From: CAVPPA01 sp963841325
Lineage (GTDB): Bacteria > Patescibacteriota > Saccharimonadia > Saccharimonadales > UBA4665
Length of the DNA stretch: 64,000 nt
Assembly: GCA_963841325.1 (NCBI GenBank)
Contig: CAWJBZ010000008.1
Coordinates: 16,264 to 80,263 of the forward strand
Reading direction: 5' to 3'
A program made the translations under genes and the position numbers. Positions 35,368 to 44,701 of the stretch are shown in pieces (the first letter of the stretch is position 1; the number at the start of each line of letters is the position of its first letter). The notes below the pieces were generated by a model. The model did no database searches. It saw only the letters and a program-made list of their open reading frames with translations, and was not told the DNA's origin.

Positions 35368-38300
35368 ATGAGTCAAACCACTAGCCTAAGAATTGGGCGA
35401 TACTTTACTCGCCCCCAAACCAAGGCATATAGCCAGCTAAAATGGGTCAAGCGTGACTCAATTATTATAAATCCGTTAATCAATCAACCTGTTTTTGAGC
35501 AACAAGGGGTAGAATTTCCAAACACCTGGTCGCTCAATGCAATTAATATTGTGGCTCAGAAATACTTTACTGGAACACCTGGAACAGCTGAACGAGAATC
35601 ATCACTCAAGGTATTAATAGACAGGGTTGTAGATACTATCACTCGACAAGGTATTCAAGAAGGATATTTTGAGTCTAATACTGAAGCCGAGGATTTTCGT
35701 GAAGAACTTAAATATGTATTAGCAACTCAGAAAGCTGCCTTTAACTCTCCAGTCTGGTTTAATATTGGTGCTCCGGGTCGACATCAACAAGCAAGTGCTT
35801 GTTTTATTTTAAGTATTGAAGATACTATGCAGTCTATTTTGAATTGGTATGCGGAAGAAGGAATGATCTTCAAAGGTGGATCTGGGGCGGGAATTAACCT
35901 TAGTCCATTGCGTTCATCAAACGAAAGATTGCATAAAAGTGCCGGTACCGCTTCAGGACCGTTAAGCTTTATGCGGGGTGCAGATTCTTCTGCTGGTGCC
36001 ATCAAGAGTGGCGGAAAATGTTATAAAGAGGGGACATTAGTTGCCACACCTACCGGTCAGAGGCCTATAGAACAGCTAAGAATAAATGATCTAGTCTTAA
36101 CCCACCATGGGCCGAAATCTGTTGTAGATTTTATGGCAAATGGACGAAAGCAGTGTTACCGAGTCAGGACAAATGAAGGCTATGAAGTCGAAGTGACAGC
36201 TGGACACAAATTTGCATATTGGGATACGTATAGTGGTCGTTTCTCGGTAAAGCCTATTGAGACTTTTCTGCCTGGCGATGCCCTCTATGCCTTAATAGAA
36301 CCGGCTGTTGAGGGAGAACGGATATTTCTCAGGCCTCCAAGAAAGGTTGACCCTAAAAATGCTACCACCACGATTGAAATGACATTCCCTGAAGAACTTG
36401 ACGAACGGTTAGCTTATGTAATTGGTTTAACTTACGGTGATACCGAATTGAGGACCGTTTATCCATATCGGCTAAGAGTAGCCTTCTGTAAGGATAATGC
36501 CGGGCAAGCCTCTGCCAAAAGATTCAGTGACTATTGTAAGCAGCTTTTCGGTGGGCGCCCAATAGTTCTCGAAGATTTCTTGACATATCAAGTGTTAGGA
36601 TTTACTCGTAAGCGTTTAGTTGATTTCTTAGTAGTTAATAATTTAGCAAAAGGTAAAGCTGGTAATTTAGTATTCCCGTCCTCGCTCTTTTGTGCAGAAC
36701 CAGGAATCCGTGCTGCCTTTGTTGCTGGTCTAATCGATGCCGACGGCACATATCGACAACGTGGTGGGTGGAGCATCTCGTCCATTGACCGTACTTTCTT
36801 GATAGATTTGCAACGTTTATTGTTAAGTCTCGGCGTACCTTCCAAGCTTAAATTGTCGCGCCAGGCAAAAGGTAACTGGCAGACTCTTTACCGCCTTAAC
36901 GTTGTTGGATATACGTTCATAGATCGCTTGGTGCAGTATATTTTGCCATACTCTGCCAAAGCTCAGCTATCATATATACCTTCTCCAGGGGCTGATAAAG
37001 GTTGGGGCTACCGCCCGTCACTTTTTAACGAGTTTGTATCGCGCATACAGCAGAGAGGTAGTTACCATCTAGTGGAGCGAACGCTGGGAGCTACGAATGA
37101 AACGAGCGGCTACAGAGCCGTAGCAACACTTACCGCTCATCCTGAAACCGCTGTCGCTGCTTATGCTAAAGAAATATCGACATGTGTCCAGTTAACTTTA
37201 GAATCAGTAACTTCAACTGAAGTTGCTGAAACATACGATATTGAAGTGGAAGATGATCATCTGTTATCGGCCAACGGTATATACGCTTCGAACACCCGGC
37301 GCGCCGCTAAAATGGTGATTTTAAATGTGGATCATCCAGATATTGAAGAATTCATCTGGTGCAAAGCAATTGAAGAGCGTAAAGCTCGGGTTTTGGAAGC
37401 AGCTGGATTTGATATGACTTTAGATGGCAAAGACTTTTTTAGCGTGCAGTATCAAAATGCCAATAACTCGGTCCGGGTAACTGACGATTTTATGCAAGCC
37501 GTAATTGATGATCAGGACTGGGCTTTACGAGAAGTGACCACTGGTAAAGTGGTGAAAACAGTTAAAGCTAAACAACTTTTTAATCAGATATCTGAAGCTG
37601 CTCATGAATGTGCTGATCCCGGAATGCAGTTTGATACCACCATTAATAAATGGCATACCGTACCAAATGCCGGCAGAATTAATGCTAGTAATCCCTGCAG
37701 TGAATATATGCACCTAGATAACTCAGCCTGTAATCTAGCCAGTATTAATTTATTAGCCTATTTAAAAGAAGATAATTCATTTGATATCGAAGCATTTAAA
37801 CATACCATTGAACTAGTAATCACTGCTCAAGAAATATTGGTTGGTTACTCGGAGTATCCGACCGAAAAAATGACTAAGAATGCACGAGCCTTTAGAGAAC
37901 TCGGCCTTGGTTATGCTAACCTTGGCGCTCTCTTAATGGCCCAGGGCCTACCATATGATTCTGACGAAGGTCGTGCTCAAGCAGCGGCTATCACAGCGCT
38001 TATGACTGGCCATGCCTATACCACCAGCGCCAAGATTGCCCGGATGGTTGGTCCATTTGCTGGCTATCTTAGAGATCGTGAAGCAATGCTTAATGTGCTT
38101 CAAATGCATCGAGAGGAAGTATCACATATCGATGCCGGTTTAGTATCCGAAGAGCTATTAAGTGCTGCGGCTAGTGTCTGGGATGAAGTAGTAGAGTATA
38201 GCCAACGATATGGTGTTCGTAATTCACAAGTTAGTCTACTAGCCCCTACTGGCACAATTGGTTTAATGATGGATTGTGACACTACCGGTATCGAACCAGA

Positions 38301-39501
38301 CCTCGGCCTAGTTAAACTTAAAAAATTAGTTGGTGGCGGTACTATGAATATCGTTAATCATACTGTTCCTCGTGCCCTTAACGCTTTGGACTATTCGTCG
38401 ACACAGGTTGAAGATATTGTGAATTATATAGATACCGAGAAAACTATCCTTGGGGCGCCACATCTTAAGAAAGAGCATAAACCAGTTTTTGCTTGTTCAA
38501 TGGGTGATAATGCCATTCATTATCAAGGACACGTTAAAATGATGGCTGCTGTTCAGCCGTTTCTATCCGGGGCTATCAGTAAAACCGTTAATATGCCGGA
38601 AAATGTTACGGTGGAAGAAGTTGAACAGTTGCATATTGATGCCTGGAAAATGGGCCTAAAAGCAGTTGCCATTTATCGTGACAACTGTAAACTTGCTCAA
38701 CCGTTAACTATGGCTAAAAAGGAAGATAACAATCAAGCCGTGGAGATATCAAATACTGATTTGACGACAGCATCATCGACTGACGGACGCATTGTAGTAA
38801 AAGGTGCCATACGTCGTGCACTACCCAGACGTCGTAATAGTAAGACCTACAAATTCCGTATCGCTGATCTGAAGGGTTACTTTACTGTTGGTGAATATGA
38901 CGATGGCACACCCGGTGAGTTATTTATCAGCGTCTCAAAACAAGGGTCCACATTATCGGGTCTAATGGACTCATTTGCTATTGCCGTAAGTCATGGCTTG
39001 CAATATGGCGTACCCCTAAAAAGTTATGTTAGAACATTAATGAGTACTGGTTTTGCTCCATCTGGTATCACTGATGACGAAGAGATCCGGACCGCTAGTT
39101 CGATTACTGATTATATCTGTCGACGTCTTGCTATCGATTATCTGTCATTTGATGACCGTCTAGAACTTGGATTAGCATCACTAGATGATATGCCCGAACA
39201 ACAAACCACTTTATTAACTGATGACCGATCACTAACTGGTCAGTTGATAGAAGTTGAAGAAAGATCAGCTGAACTGAAAGGCATTACCAGTGACCAAACG
39301 ATTCTAATAAACTCAATTATGCCAGTCACAAACAACGTTAAAGAAAATACTGAAATTACCAACTTCTCTAGCCAAAAAATTACTAAAACAATTCCAAAAG
39401 ATAATTCAGCCCCACTTTGTAATAACTGCGGTAATCAAACACAGCGATCTGGTAGCTGTTATGTCTGTATGGCATGCGGGTCAACCACCGGTTGTAGTTA
39501 A
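35368..39501 (+). CDS. nrdJ: Adenosylcobalamin-dependent ribonucleotide reductase with intein
   Basis: Class II RNR makes dNTPs without oxygen but needs vitamin B12. The extein shows AAFNSPVWFNIG, HQQASACFILSIED (first active Cys), FKGGSGAGINLSPLRSS, NPCSEYMHLDNSACNLASIN (the N-C-E radical site) and LLAPTGTIGLMMDCDTTGIEPD. It ends in a TSCPD-like domain and a Cys-rich tail (CNNCGNQ..CYVCMACGSTTGC) for re-reduction. Residues 218-642 are an intein inserted in SGGK/TRRAAKM. Without it the enzyme is about 952 residues, a normal size. nrdR lies upstream and a thioredoxin-fold gene downstream. Confidence 0.97.
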   Translation: MSQTTSLRIGRYFTRPQTKAYSQLKWVKRDSIIINPLINQPVFEQQGVEFPNTWSLNAINIVAQKYFTGTPGTAERESSLKVLIDRVVDTITRQGIQEGYFESNTEAEDFREELKYVLATQKAAFNSPVWFNIGAPGRHQQASACFILSIEDTMQSILNWYAEEGMIFKGGSGAGINLSPLRSSNERLHKSAGTASGPLSFMRGADSSAGAIKSGGKCYKEGTLVATPTGQRPIEQLRINDLVLTHHGPKSVVDFMANGRKQCYRVRTNEGYEVEVTAGHKFAYWDTYSGRFSVKPIETFLPGDALYALIEPAVEGERIFLRPPRKVDPKNATTTIEMTFPEELDERLAYVIGLTYGDTELRTVYPYRLRVAFCKDNAGQASAKRFSDYCKQLFGGRPIVLEDFLTYQVLGFTRKRLVDFLVVNNLAKGKAGNLVFPSSLFCAEPGIRAAFVAGLIDADGTYRQRGGWSISSIDRTFLIDLQRLLLSLGVPSKLKLSRQAKGNWQTLYRLNVVGYTFIDRLVQYILPYSAKAQLSYIPSPGADKGWGYRPSLFNEFVSRIQQRGSYHLVERTLGATNETSGYRAVATLTAHPETAVAAYAKEISTCVQLTLESVTSTEVAETYDIEVEDDHLLSANGIYASNTRRAAKMVILNVDHPDIEEFIWCKAIEERKARVLEAAGFDMTLDGKDFFSVQYQNANNSVRVTDDFMQAVIDDQDWALREVTTGKVVKTVKAKQLFNQISEAAHECADPGMQFDTTINKWHTVPNAGRINASNPCSEYMHLDNSACNLASINLLAYLKEDNSFDIEAFKHTIELVITAQEILVGYSEYPTEKMTKNARAFRELGLGYANLGALLMAQGLPYDSDEGRAQAAAITALMTGHAYTTSAKIARMVGPFAGYLRDREAMLNVLQMHREEVSHIDAGLVSEELLSAAASVWDEVVEYSQRYGVRNSQVSLLAPTGTIGLMMDCDTTGIEPDLGLVKLKKLVGGGTMNIVNHTVPRALNALDYSSTQVEDIVNYIDTEKTILGAPHLKKEHKPVFACSMGDNAIHYQGHVKMMAAVQPFLSGAISKTVNMPENVTVEEVEQLHIDAWKMGLKAVAIYRDNCKLAQPLTMAKKEDNNQAVEISNTDLTTASSTDGRIVVKGAIRRALPRRRNSKTYKFRIADLKGYFTVGEYDDGTPGELFISVSKQGSTLSGLMDSFAIAVSHGLQYGVPLKSYVRTLMSTGFAPSGITDDEEIRTASSITDYICRRLAIDYLSFDDRLELGLASLDDMPEQQTTLLTDDRSLTGQLIEVEERSAELKGITSDQTILINSIMPVTNNVKENTEITNFSSQKITKTIPKDNSAPLCNNCGNQTQRSGSCYVCMACGSTTGCS
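36019..37293 (+). mobile_element. Intein with LAGLIDADG endonuclease inside NrdJ
   Basis: 425 residues (218-642 of the ORF). It begins CYKEGTLVATPTGQRPIEQL (block A, Cys1) and has block B EVEVTAGHKFAY with its His. It contains two endonuclease motifs, LAYVIGLTYGDTELR and FVAGLIDADGTYRQ, both with Asp, and ends YDIEVEDDHLL and SANGIYASN (blocks F and G). The next extein residue is Thr. The penultimate residue is Ser, where His is usual. All splicing residues except that His are present, so it is probably active. The reading frame is open throughout. Confidence 0.95.
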
Positions 39502-39621
39502 AGACTGAATAAAAATTAATCAAGTATAATATTAGCTGGATACCGGACAGTTTGATTAAGATACAAAACAGGTTAGTAAATTACGTGACCAGATACGAAT
39601 ATATATGCTAAACTTTACGCA

Positions 39622-39894
39622 ATGAAAGTGCTTATTCTTTACCGACCAAGCTCTGAAGAAGCCAGAAGTGTGGAAACCTTTATTCATGATTTTCAAGCCC
39701 GTCATGATTCAGATCGACTAGAAATAGTAGATGTTAATACTCGTGATGGTTACGCCACGGCAACCCTCTATGACATTATGCGTTACCCGGCAATCTTAAT
39801 TTTACGAGATGATGGTTCAGTAATAAAATCTTGGGAAGGTGACACCTTACCGTTAATGGATGAGATTGCTTATTATACCTTTTCTGGTAGCTAA
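39622..39894 (+). CDS. Thioredoxin-fold protein lacking CxxC (90 aa)
   Basis: The sequence KVLILYRPSSEEARSVETFI, then LEIVDVNTRDGYATATLYDI and RYPAILILRDDGSVIKSWEG, follows the thioredoxin strand order with the cis-Pro (YPAIL) kept. In place of the active CxxC it has YRPSSEEA, so it cannot do disulfide chemistry itself. It follows nrdJ by 120 bp and may bind or regulate the RNR tail. An extended -10 (TGC-TAAACT, 39606-39614) lies 8 bp before the ATG, and there is no ribosome site, so the mRNA is probably leaderless. Confidence 0.75.
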   Translation: MKVLILYRPSSEEARSVETFIHDFQARHDSDRLEIVDVNTRDGYATATLYDIMRYPAILILRDDGSVIKSWEGDTLPLMDEIAYYTFSGS

Positions 39895-39929
39895 TAACTG
39901 AGGCTCTCGGGTTGCGATAATTCTATTCA

Positions 39930-40160
39930 TGGGGTATAGTACGAGCGGATAATTGAGTAAAGCGTTTCACCTTAAAAGTACAGTGAAGAAGCGGCTAACA
40001 ACCGCTAGCAGCAGGAAGAACCAGTCGAAGTACTATAGTAAAACCTGACGGGGAGCCCGTAATAGCCATAAGTAAAAGCTAAAAGGTAACACTTCTTTTA
40101 GAAACTGGATGGTACCGCCCACAATTAAAATGGGCTCCAGTAATTAAGAGAAGTTTTTTT
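39930..40160 (+). promoter_or_regulatory. T-box riboswitch controlling ileS
   Basis: T-box leaders read the charging state of a tRNA. Stem I closes with TATAGTAC (39935-39942) and GTACTATA (40030-40037) and holds an AGTA motif near 39956. The T-box core TGGATGGTACCGCC spans 40106-40119; its UGGU pairs with an ACCA tRNA end. The rival terminator is strong: 40091-40100 with 40145-40154, 40104-40109 with 40136-40141, and 40117-40121 with 40131-40135, then seven Ts. It therefore works by transcription attenuation. I could not assign the specifier codon with confidence. Confidence 0.88.
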
Positions 40161-40176
40161 ATATTAAGGAGTTAGA

Positions 40177-43077
40177 GTGACCAATCCAAAAAAGCATTTT
40201 TTAGCTGAAATAGAAGAAAAAATGCTGAAAAAATGGGAGAAAGATAAGACTTTTCTGAAAAGTCTGGAAATTCGTCAGGGTAAAGAATTATTTAGTTTCT
40301 ATGACGGTCCTCCATTTGCCAACGGTTATCCTCATTATGGTCATTTTCTCCAAACTACCATAAAAGACACAGTTACCCGCTATAAGACAATGCGCGGTTA
40401 TTATGTACCACGTCGCATTGGCTGGGACACTCACGGCTTACCGGTTGAATATGCCATAGAAAAGAAGCACGGTTTTAAGGGAAAGCAAGACATTGTAGCC
40501 TATGGAATTGATCGATTTAATACTGAGTGTCGGGAATCGGTGTTTCAGTTCAAAGACATCTGGGAGCAGATGTTTCAAAGGGTAGGTCGCTGGGCGGATT
40601 ATTCTAAGACTTATGCCACACTTGATCAGGATTACATTGAAAGTGTTTGGTGGGTGTTTAAAACCATTTATGACAAGGGTTTGGTCTATAAGGATTTTCG
40701 ATCAACACCGTATTGCCCGCGCTGTGCCACACCGCTCAGCAACTTTGAACTTAACCAGGGTTATCGGGACAATGTTGAAGATCCCAGCTTATTTATAAAA
40801 TTTAAACTCATTGATCAGGACGCTTCCTTACTCGGCTGGACCACTACTCCGTGGAGTTTACCTGGTAATGCGGCGATTGCCGTTAATCCTGAAACTAATT
40901 ATGTCTATGTAGAGCTTAAAGACGACAATAACCAATTAGAAACGGTCGTAGTGGCTCGAGACTGCCTTAATAGCCTTAATGTTGATAATTACCGTATCGT
41001 TAAAGAATTAAAGGGCAGTGAATTAGTTGGATTACGCTACCGGCCTCCTTTTAAATTAACTAATCTTAAAGAATATCCCGATGTTGATAATTTATACCGA
41101 GTATGGTCGGCGGAATTTGTCAGCGTAGAAGATGGAACCGGTGTATTGCATGTTGCTCCAGCTTACGGGGAAGATGACCTGGCTTTCGGCAAGGAACATC
41201 ATTTACCAATACTGATTACGGTCGATGAATTTGGCCGTGTTAAGAATGATATCGGCCTACCCACAGAAATAGAAGGACTTTTCTTTAAAAAAGCTGATGA
41301 AAAAATTATTGAATATCTAGCCCATCAAAACAATATTTATGCCGTCGAAACTATCAGGCACACCTATCCATTCTGTTGGCGCTGTGATACACCACTTTTA
41401 TATTACGCAACTGATTCATGGATGGTAAAAGTTACTTCTGAGCAATCCGAACTGGTTAAAAATAACCAGCAAATTAATTGGGTTCCTAAGCATGTTAGAG
41501 ATGGTCGATTTGGTAAGTGGCTGGAAAATGTCCGAGATTGGTCGATCAGTCGTAACCGTTTTTGGGGAGCACCGCTACCGGTTTGGGTAACCGAAGACGG
41601 GGAAGTTACGGTTATTGGCAGTGTTAAGGAGCTGAAAGAGAAAGCGATCAATCCGGATGCCATCGGAGACCTCCACAGACCATTTGTTGATAATGTAATA
41701 ATTACAACTGAAAATGGCAAATTAGCCCGAAGAATATCTGAAGTTTTTGATTGTTGGTTTGAATCGGGATCGATGCCTTATGCTCAGGATCATTACCCGT
41801 TTGAAAACAGCGCAGAATGGTTAAAACGATTTCCGGCAACCTTTATTGCCGAAGCAACCGATCAAACCAGGGGTTGGTTTTATACCTTGCACGTACTGGC
41901 TACGGCACTATTCAATAAACCAGCTTTTAAAAATGTTATCTGTAGTGGATGGATCGTGGCGGCTGACGGAGAAAAACTATCAAAAAGAAAGAAAAATTAT
42001 GCCCCGATGGACGAAGTATTTAATCAATACGGAGTAGATACTCTTCGATTCTTTTTGGCCAGCAGTCCGGTAGTTAACGGAGAAGATGTCCGTTTTAGTG
42101 TTGATTACTTAAGAGACGTTCAACGAAAAATATTTATGACACTTTTTAACAGCTATAATTTTTATAAACTCTACGCTAATGTTGACCACTGGACCCCACT
42201 TAAGAAGTTAACTGAACCTAAAAGCAGCAATGTTCTCGATCAATGGATGATATCTCGGTTAAACGAGGTTACTAAAGATGTCACAAAGGCTATGGACGGA
42301 TATCATCTCGATAAAGCGACCCGTCCGTTGTACGATCTTCTGGACGACACTAGTAATTGGTTTGTCCGTCGATCACGCCGCCGTTTCTGGAAGGGTGAGG
42401 ACGATAAAGATAAACACGATGCTTATGAAACGCTATTCTTTACTCTTATTAGACTCTGCCAGCTTTTAGCACCTTTTGCGCCGTTTCTAGTGGATTATAT
42501 CTGGCAAGACCTGGTTCAAGAAACCGATCTGCCAAAATCAGTTCATTTAAGCGACTGGCCTGAAGCAGGTGTTATTAATAAACAATTACTAAATGAAATG
42601 GCTCAAGCCAGGCAATCTATTGCTATAGGATTAGCGAAGCGGGCTGAAGCCGGGATTAAGGTAAGGCAGCCGCTATCTAAAGCCATAGTTCTTAAGTTAC
42701 CCGAACAGTATAAAGACGTTATTGCAGAAGAATTAAACGTCAAACAGGTTAATTGGGGCAAAGAAGTTGAAATTAACACTGATGTTACCCCAGAGCTAAA
42801 ACGAGAGGGAATGACCAGAGAGATAATTCGATTTGTCCAAAATACTCGAAAAGAAGCCGGCTTAAACGTAGATGATCGAATAAAGTTGTGGTTGATTACA
42901 ACCGATAAAGAACTCGAAAAAGCGGTTAACGAGCATACTCATACGATCAAAGCAGAAACATTAGCTTCCGAATTAGATCAAACAGGTAATATCCCTGAAG
43001 GTTTTCAGAATGAAGTAAATATTGAGGGCGTCAAGTTACAGATTATCATTCAAAAGAACACTGAATCTAAATCCTGA
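40177..43077 (+). CDS. ileS: Isoleucyl-tRNA synthetase (type 2-like)
   Basis: This class I enzyme charges tRNA-Ile. FANGYPHYGHFLQTT is the HIGH-type motif (HYGH) and GEKLSKRKKNYAPMDEVF is the KMSKS-type motif (KLSKR). This pair marks the eukaryote-like type 2 IleRS, known to be insensitive to mupirocin. The CP1 editing domain shows GWTTTPWSLPGNAAIAVNP and GTGVLHVAPAYGEDD. 966 residues. The start is GTG 40177, with AAGGAG 5 nt upstream. It is controlled by the T-box just before it and stops with TGA. Confidence 0.97.
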   Translation: MTNPKKHFLAEIEEKMLKKWEKDKTFLKSLEIRQGKELFSFYDGPPFANGYPHYGHFLQTTIKDTVTRYKTMRGYYVPRRIGWDTHGLPVEYAIEKKHGFKGKQDIVAYGIDRFNTECRESVFQFKDIWEQMFQRVGRWADYSKTYATLDQDYIESVWWVFKTIYDKGLVYKDFRSTPYCPRCATPLSNFELNQGYRDNVEDPSLFIKFKLIDQDASLLGWTTTPWSLPGNAAIAVNPETNYVYVELKDDNNQLETVVVARDCLNSLNVDNYRIVKELKGSELVGLRYRPPFKLTNLKEYPDVDNLYRVWSAEFVSVEDGTGVLHVAPAYGEDDLAFGKEHHLPILITVDEFGRVKNDIGLPTEIEGLFFKKADEKIIEYLAHQNNIYAVETIRHTYPFCWRCDTPLLYYATDSWMVKVTSEQSELVKNNQQINWVPKHVRDGRFGKWLENVRDWSISRNRFWGAPLPVWVTEDGEVTVIGSVKELKEKAINPDAIGDLHRPFVDNVIITTENGKLARRISEVFDCWFESGSMPYAQDHYPFENSAEWLKRFPATFIAEATDQTRGWFYTLHVLATALFNKPAFKNVICSGWIVAADGEKLSKRKKNYAPMDEVFNQYGVDTLRFFLASSPVVNGEDVRFSVDYLRDVQRKIFMTLFNSYNFYKLYANVDHWTPLKKLTEPKSSNVLDQWMISRLNEVTKDVTKAMDGYHLDKATRPLYDLLDDTSNWFVRRSRRRFWKGEDDKDKHDAYETLFFTLIRLCQLLAPFAPFLVDYIWQDLVQETDLPKSVHLSDWPEAGVINKQLLNEMAQARQSIAIGLAKRAEAGIKVRQPLSKAIVLKLPEQYKDVIAEELNVKQVNWGKEVEINTDVTPELKREGMTREIIRFVQNTRKEAGLNVDDRIKLWLITTDKELEKAVNEHTHTIKAETLASELDQTGNIPEGFQNEVNIEGVKLQIIIQKNTESKS

Positions 43078-43205
43078 TAAGTAATGTTAGTGTAAGACAC
43101 AAGATCATGTTGTTGATTAAAAACCACACACTATTTACAGATATAGCCTTATCTGATAGTATCTGATGGTAATCTAATTCTTGCTAACAGAAAGTTAATT
43201 ATTCC

Positions 43206-43514
43206 ATGAAAAAAGCTGTAATTGAAGCTGGCGGTAAACAGTATTTAGTCCACGAAGGTGAAACTTTTAATGTTGAACTAATTAAATCAGATGACAATAC
43301 ACTTACGTTTATACCTCTATTAGTTATTGATGAAGAGAAAATTGAAGTTGGTTCACCTCAGGTATTAACATCTACGGTAACAGCGCAAGTGATTGAACCT
43401 ATGGTTATGGCAGATAAAGTAACTTCAATCCGCTATAAAGCTAAAAAACGAGTACATAAAATACATGGTCATCGTCAGCGTCTAACTAATCTGAAAATTA
43501 CTAAAATTACCTAA
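43206..43514 (+). CDS. rplU: 50S ribosomal protein L21
   Basis: L21 binds 23S domain VI. MKKAVIEAGGKQYLVHEGET is the family start (YAVIETGGKQYRV..GD), and the end YKAKKRVHKIHGHRQRLTNL carries the basic KxKxxYxxxxGHRQ signature. 102 residues is the usual length. rpmA (L27), its normal partner, does not follow; a 1.2-kb gene-free region does. It has only a weak ribosome site. Confidence 0.95.
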   Translation: MKKAVIEAGGKQYLVHEGETFNVELIKSDDNTLTFIPLLVIDEEKIEVGSPQVLTSTVTAQVIEPMVMADKVTSIRYKAKKRVHKIHGHRQRLTNLKITKIT

Positions 43515-43563
43515 TAATAATTTTTTGTTTATTGATTTATGTAATACAAATCTCGCAAATGTT

Positions 43564-43572
43564 TGTGGATAA
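43564..43572 (-). promoter_or_regulatory. DnaA box 1
   Basis: TGTGGATAA is the exact complement of the consensus TTATCCACA. It lies 50 bp after rplU. Confidence 0.5.
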
Positions 43573-43889
43573 CTAAATGGACTTTTGAGCCCTGTAGTTA
43601 ATATAACTACCTACAAAAACAATATTCGGATAGCTTTCTACTGTTTATTTATAAATACGTCAAGGGTGATACTGTAATTGTAATAATTTATACAATGATT
43701 TAGCTATTAAAATTAGTTTTTTTATCCAATTTAATGTAACCAATTATTTATTCAATTAAGTATTGATGCTATCTGTTAACAATAGCATAATTGCTACAGG
43801 ATTAACTTAGATGTAATTCTGAGTTTAATCCAAATAGAAAAAATGGTTTTAAAATTAATATACACATTTTAAAACCACAAAACGTGCAT

Positions 43890-43962
43890 ACAAAAATCAT
43901 AAAAAGCGGAACTATTTGCACACACCCTCAGAGATTATTGTCCCGAGGGTGTTTGCTTTAAT
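43890..43962 (+). pseudogene. Decayed copy of the surface-protein gene start
   Basis: 43890-43962 aligns base for base with 44707-44781. AAAAAGCGGAACT.TTTG is shared, then a CCCT.AGA segment, and GGGTGTTTGCT. One frame still reads KAELFxxTLR as in the live gene, but a stop precedes it and a one-base gap shifts what follows. In both copies the shared segment can fold into a hairpin (ACACCCTC/GAGGGTGT here). Confidence 0.55.
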
Positions 43963-44093
43963 TAGATCCCAGAATAATAATATTTAAAAAAGCAATTTAT
44001 TATTGCGTGATAGATATCAATTACAAACAAAACAACAAGAAGATAATTGCAGATATAAATGATTACTTCCTAGATAGCAAATCGGCCGTATGC

Positions 44094-44112
44094 AGGAGGT
44101 ACCAAAATGTAA
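44094..44112 (+). other. Strong ribosome site followed by start-stop ATG-TAA
   Basis: AGGAGG at 44094-44099, a 7-nt gap, then ATG (44107-44109) followed at once by TAA. It could be a relic of a lost gene or a minimal regulatory frame. Confidence 0.35.
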
Positions 44113-44418
44113 AATTAATACAAAAATACGAATAAAAAGTTAATCTAATTTCTGAAGAATGGCATTATTCTCGAGCCATTTATATCACACATAACGTAAC
44201 TTGTTGATATTTAGCGTAATCTCTTTGATTAAACTTTTGGCCTCACCCAAGGTTAAATAAAAATAAACATACATAAAAATTAATACTTTTTAGTTGTGTA
44301 TTTATTATAGATATTTTAAATAGATGCGAATAAATGATAAGTAAAAATTTTATTATTAAACCAAATCGACCACAGATTAATTATTAATAAATATCTGTAC
44401 CTAAAAGTGATGATCGGT

Positions 44419-44427
44419 TGTGGATAA
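44419..44427 (-). promoter_or_regulatory. DnaA box 2
   Basis: A second exact TGTGGATAA, in the same direction as the first and 855 bp away, in the most AT-rich part of the gap. Confidence 0.5.
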
Positions 44428-44701
44428 GTAACTAATATTAATAAAATTTAGTAATTATTCATTGTTGTTAGTACCACTAAAAATAAGATGTAATTTGCGC
44501 ATGTATGGGCTAATCATTACAAAAATGATATTTTTATCGTAAATGTCATCTGTAATTACGGATAATTATTTTATTCGATTGATCTTGCATAACACTGGTC
44601 GTAAGAGGATAATTTTAATTACGAGATAAGAATAAAAAGTATCATTGTCCCGCATGTGACAAATAAACATAAAAGTCACAAACACAAAAACTAAACCAAA
44701 A

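Larger units (their letters stand above)
43515..44701. other. AT-rich gene-free region (1.19 kb)
   Basis: No frame here looks like a gene. The region is strongly AT-rich. It holds two perfect DnaA boxes (43564-43572 and 44419-44427), a near match TTATCCAAT at about 43723, a decayed copy of the next gene's start (about 43890-43960), and an AGGAGG followed by ATG-TAA at 44094-44112. parA-parB lie 3-4 kb downstream. It could be a replication origin, a decayed surface-protein gene, or both. Confidence 0.5.
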
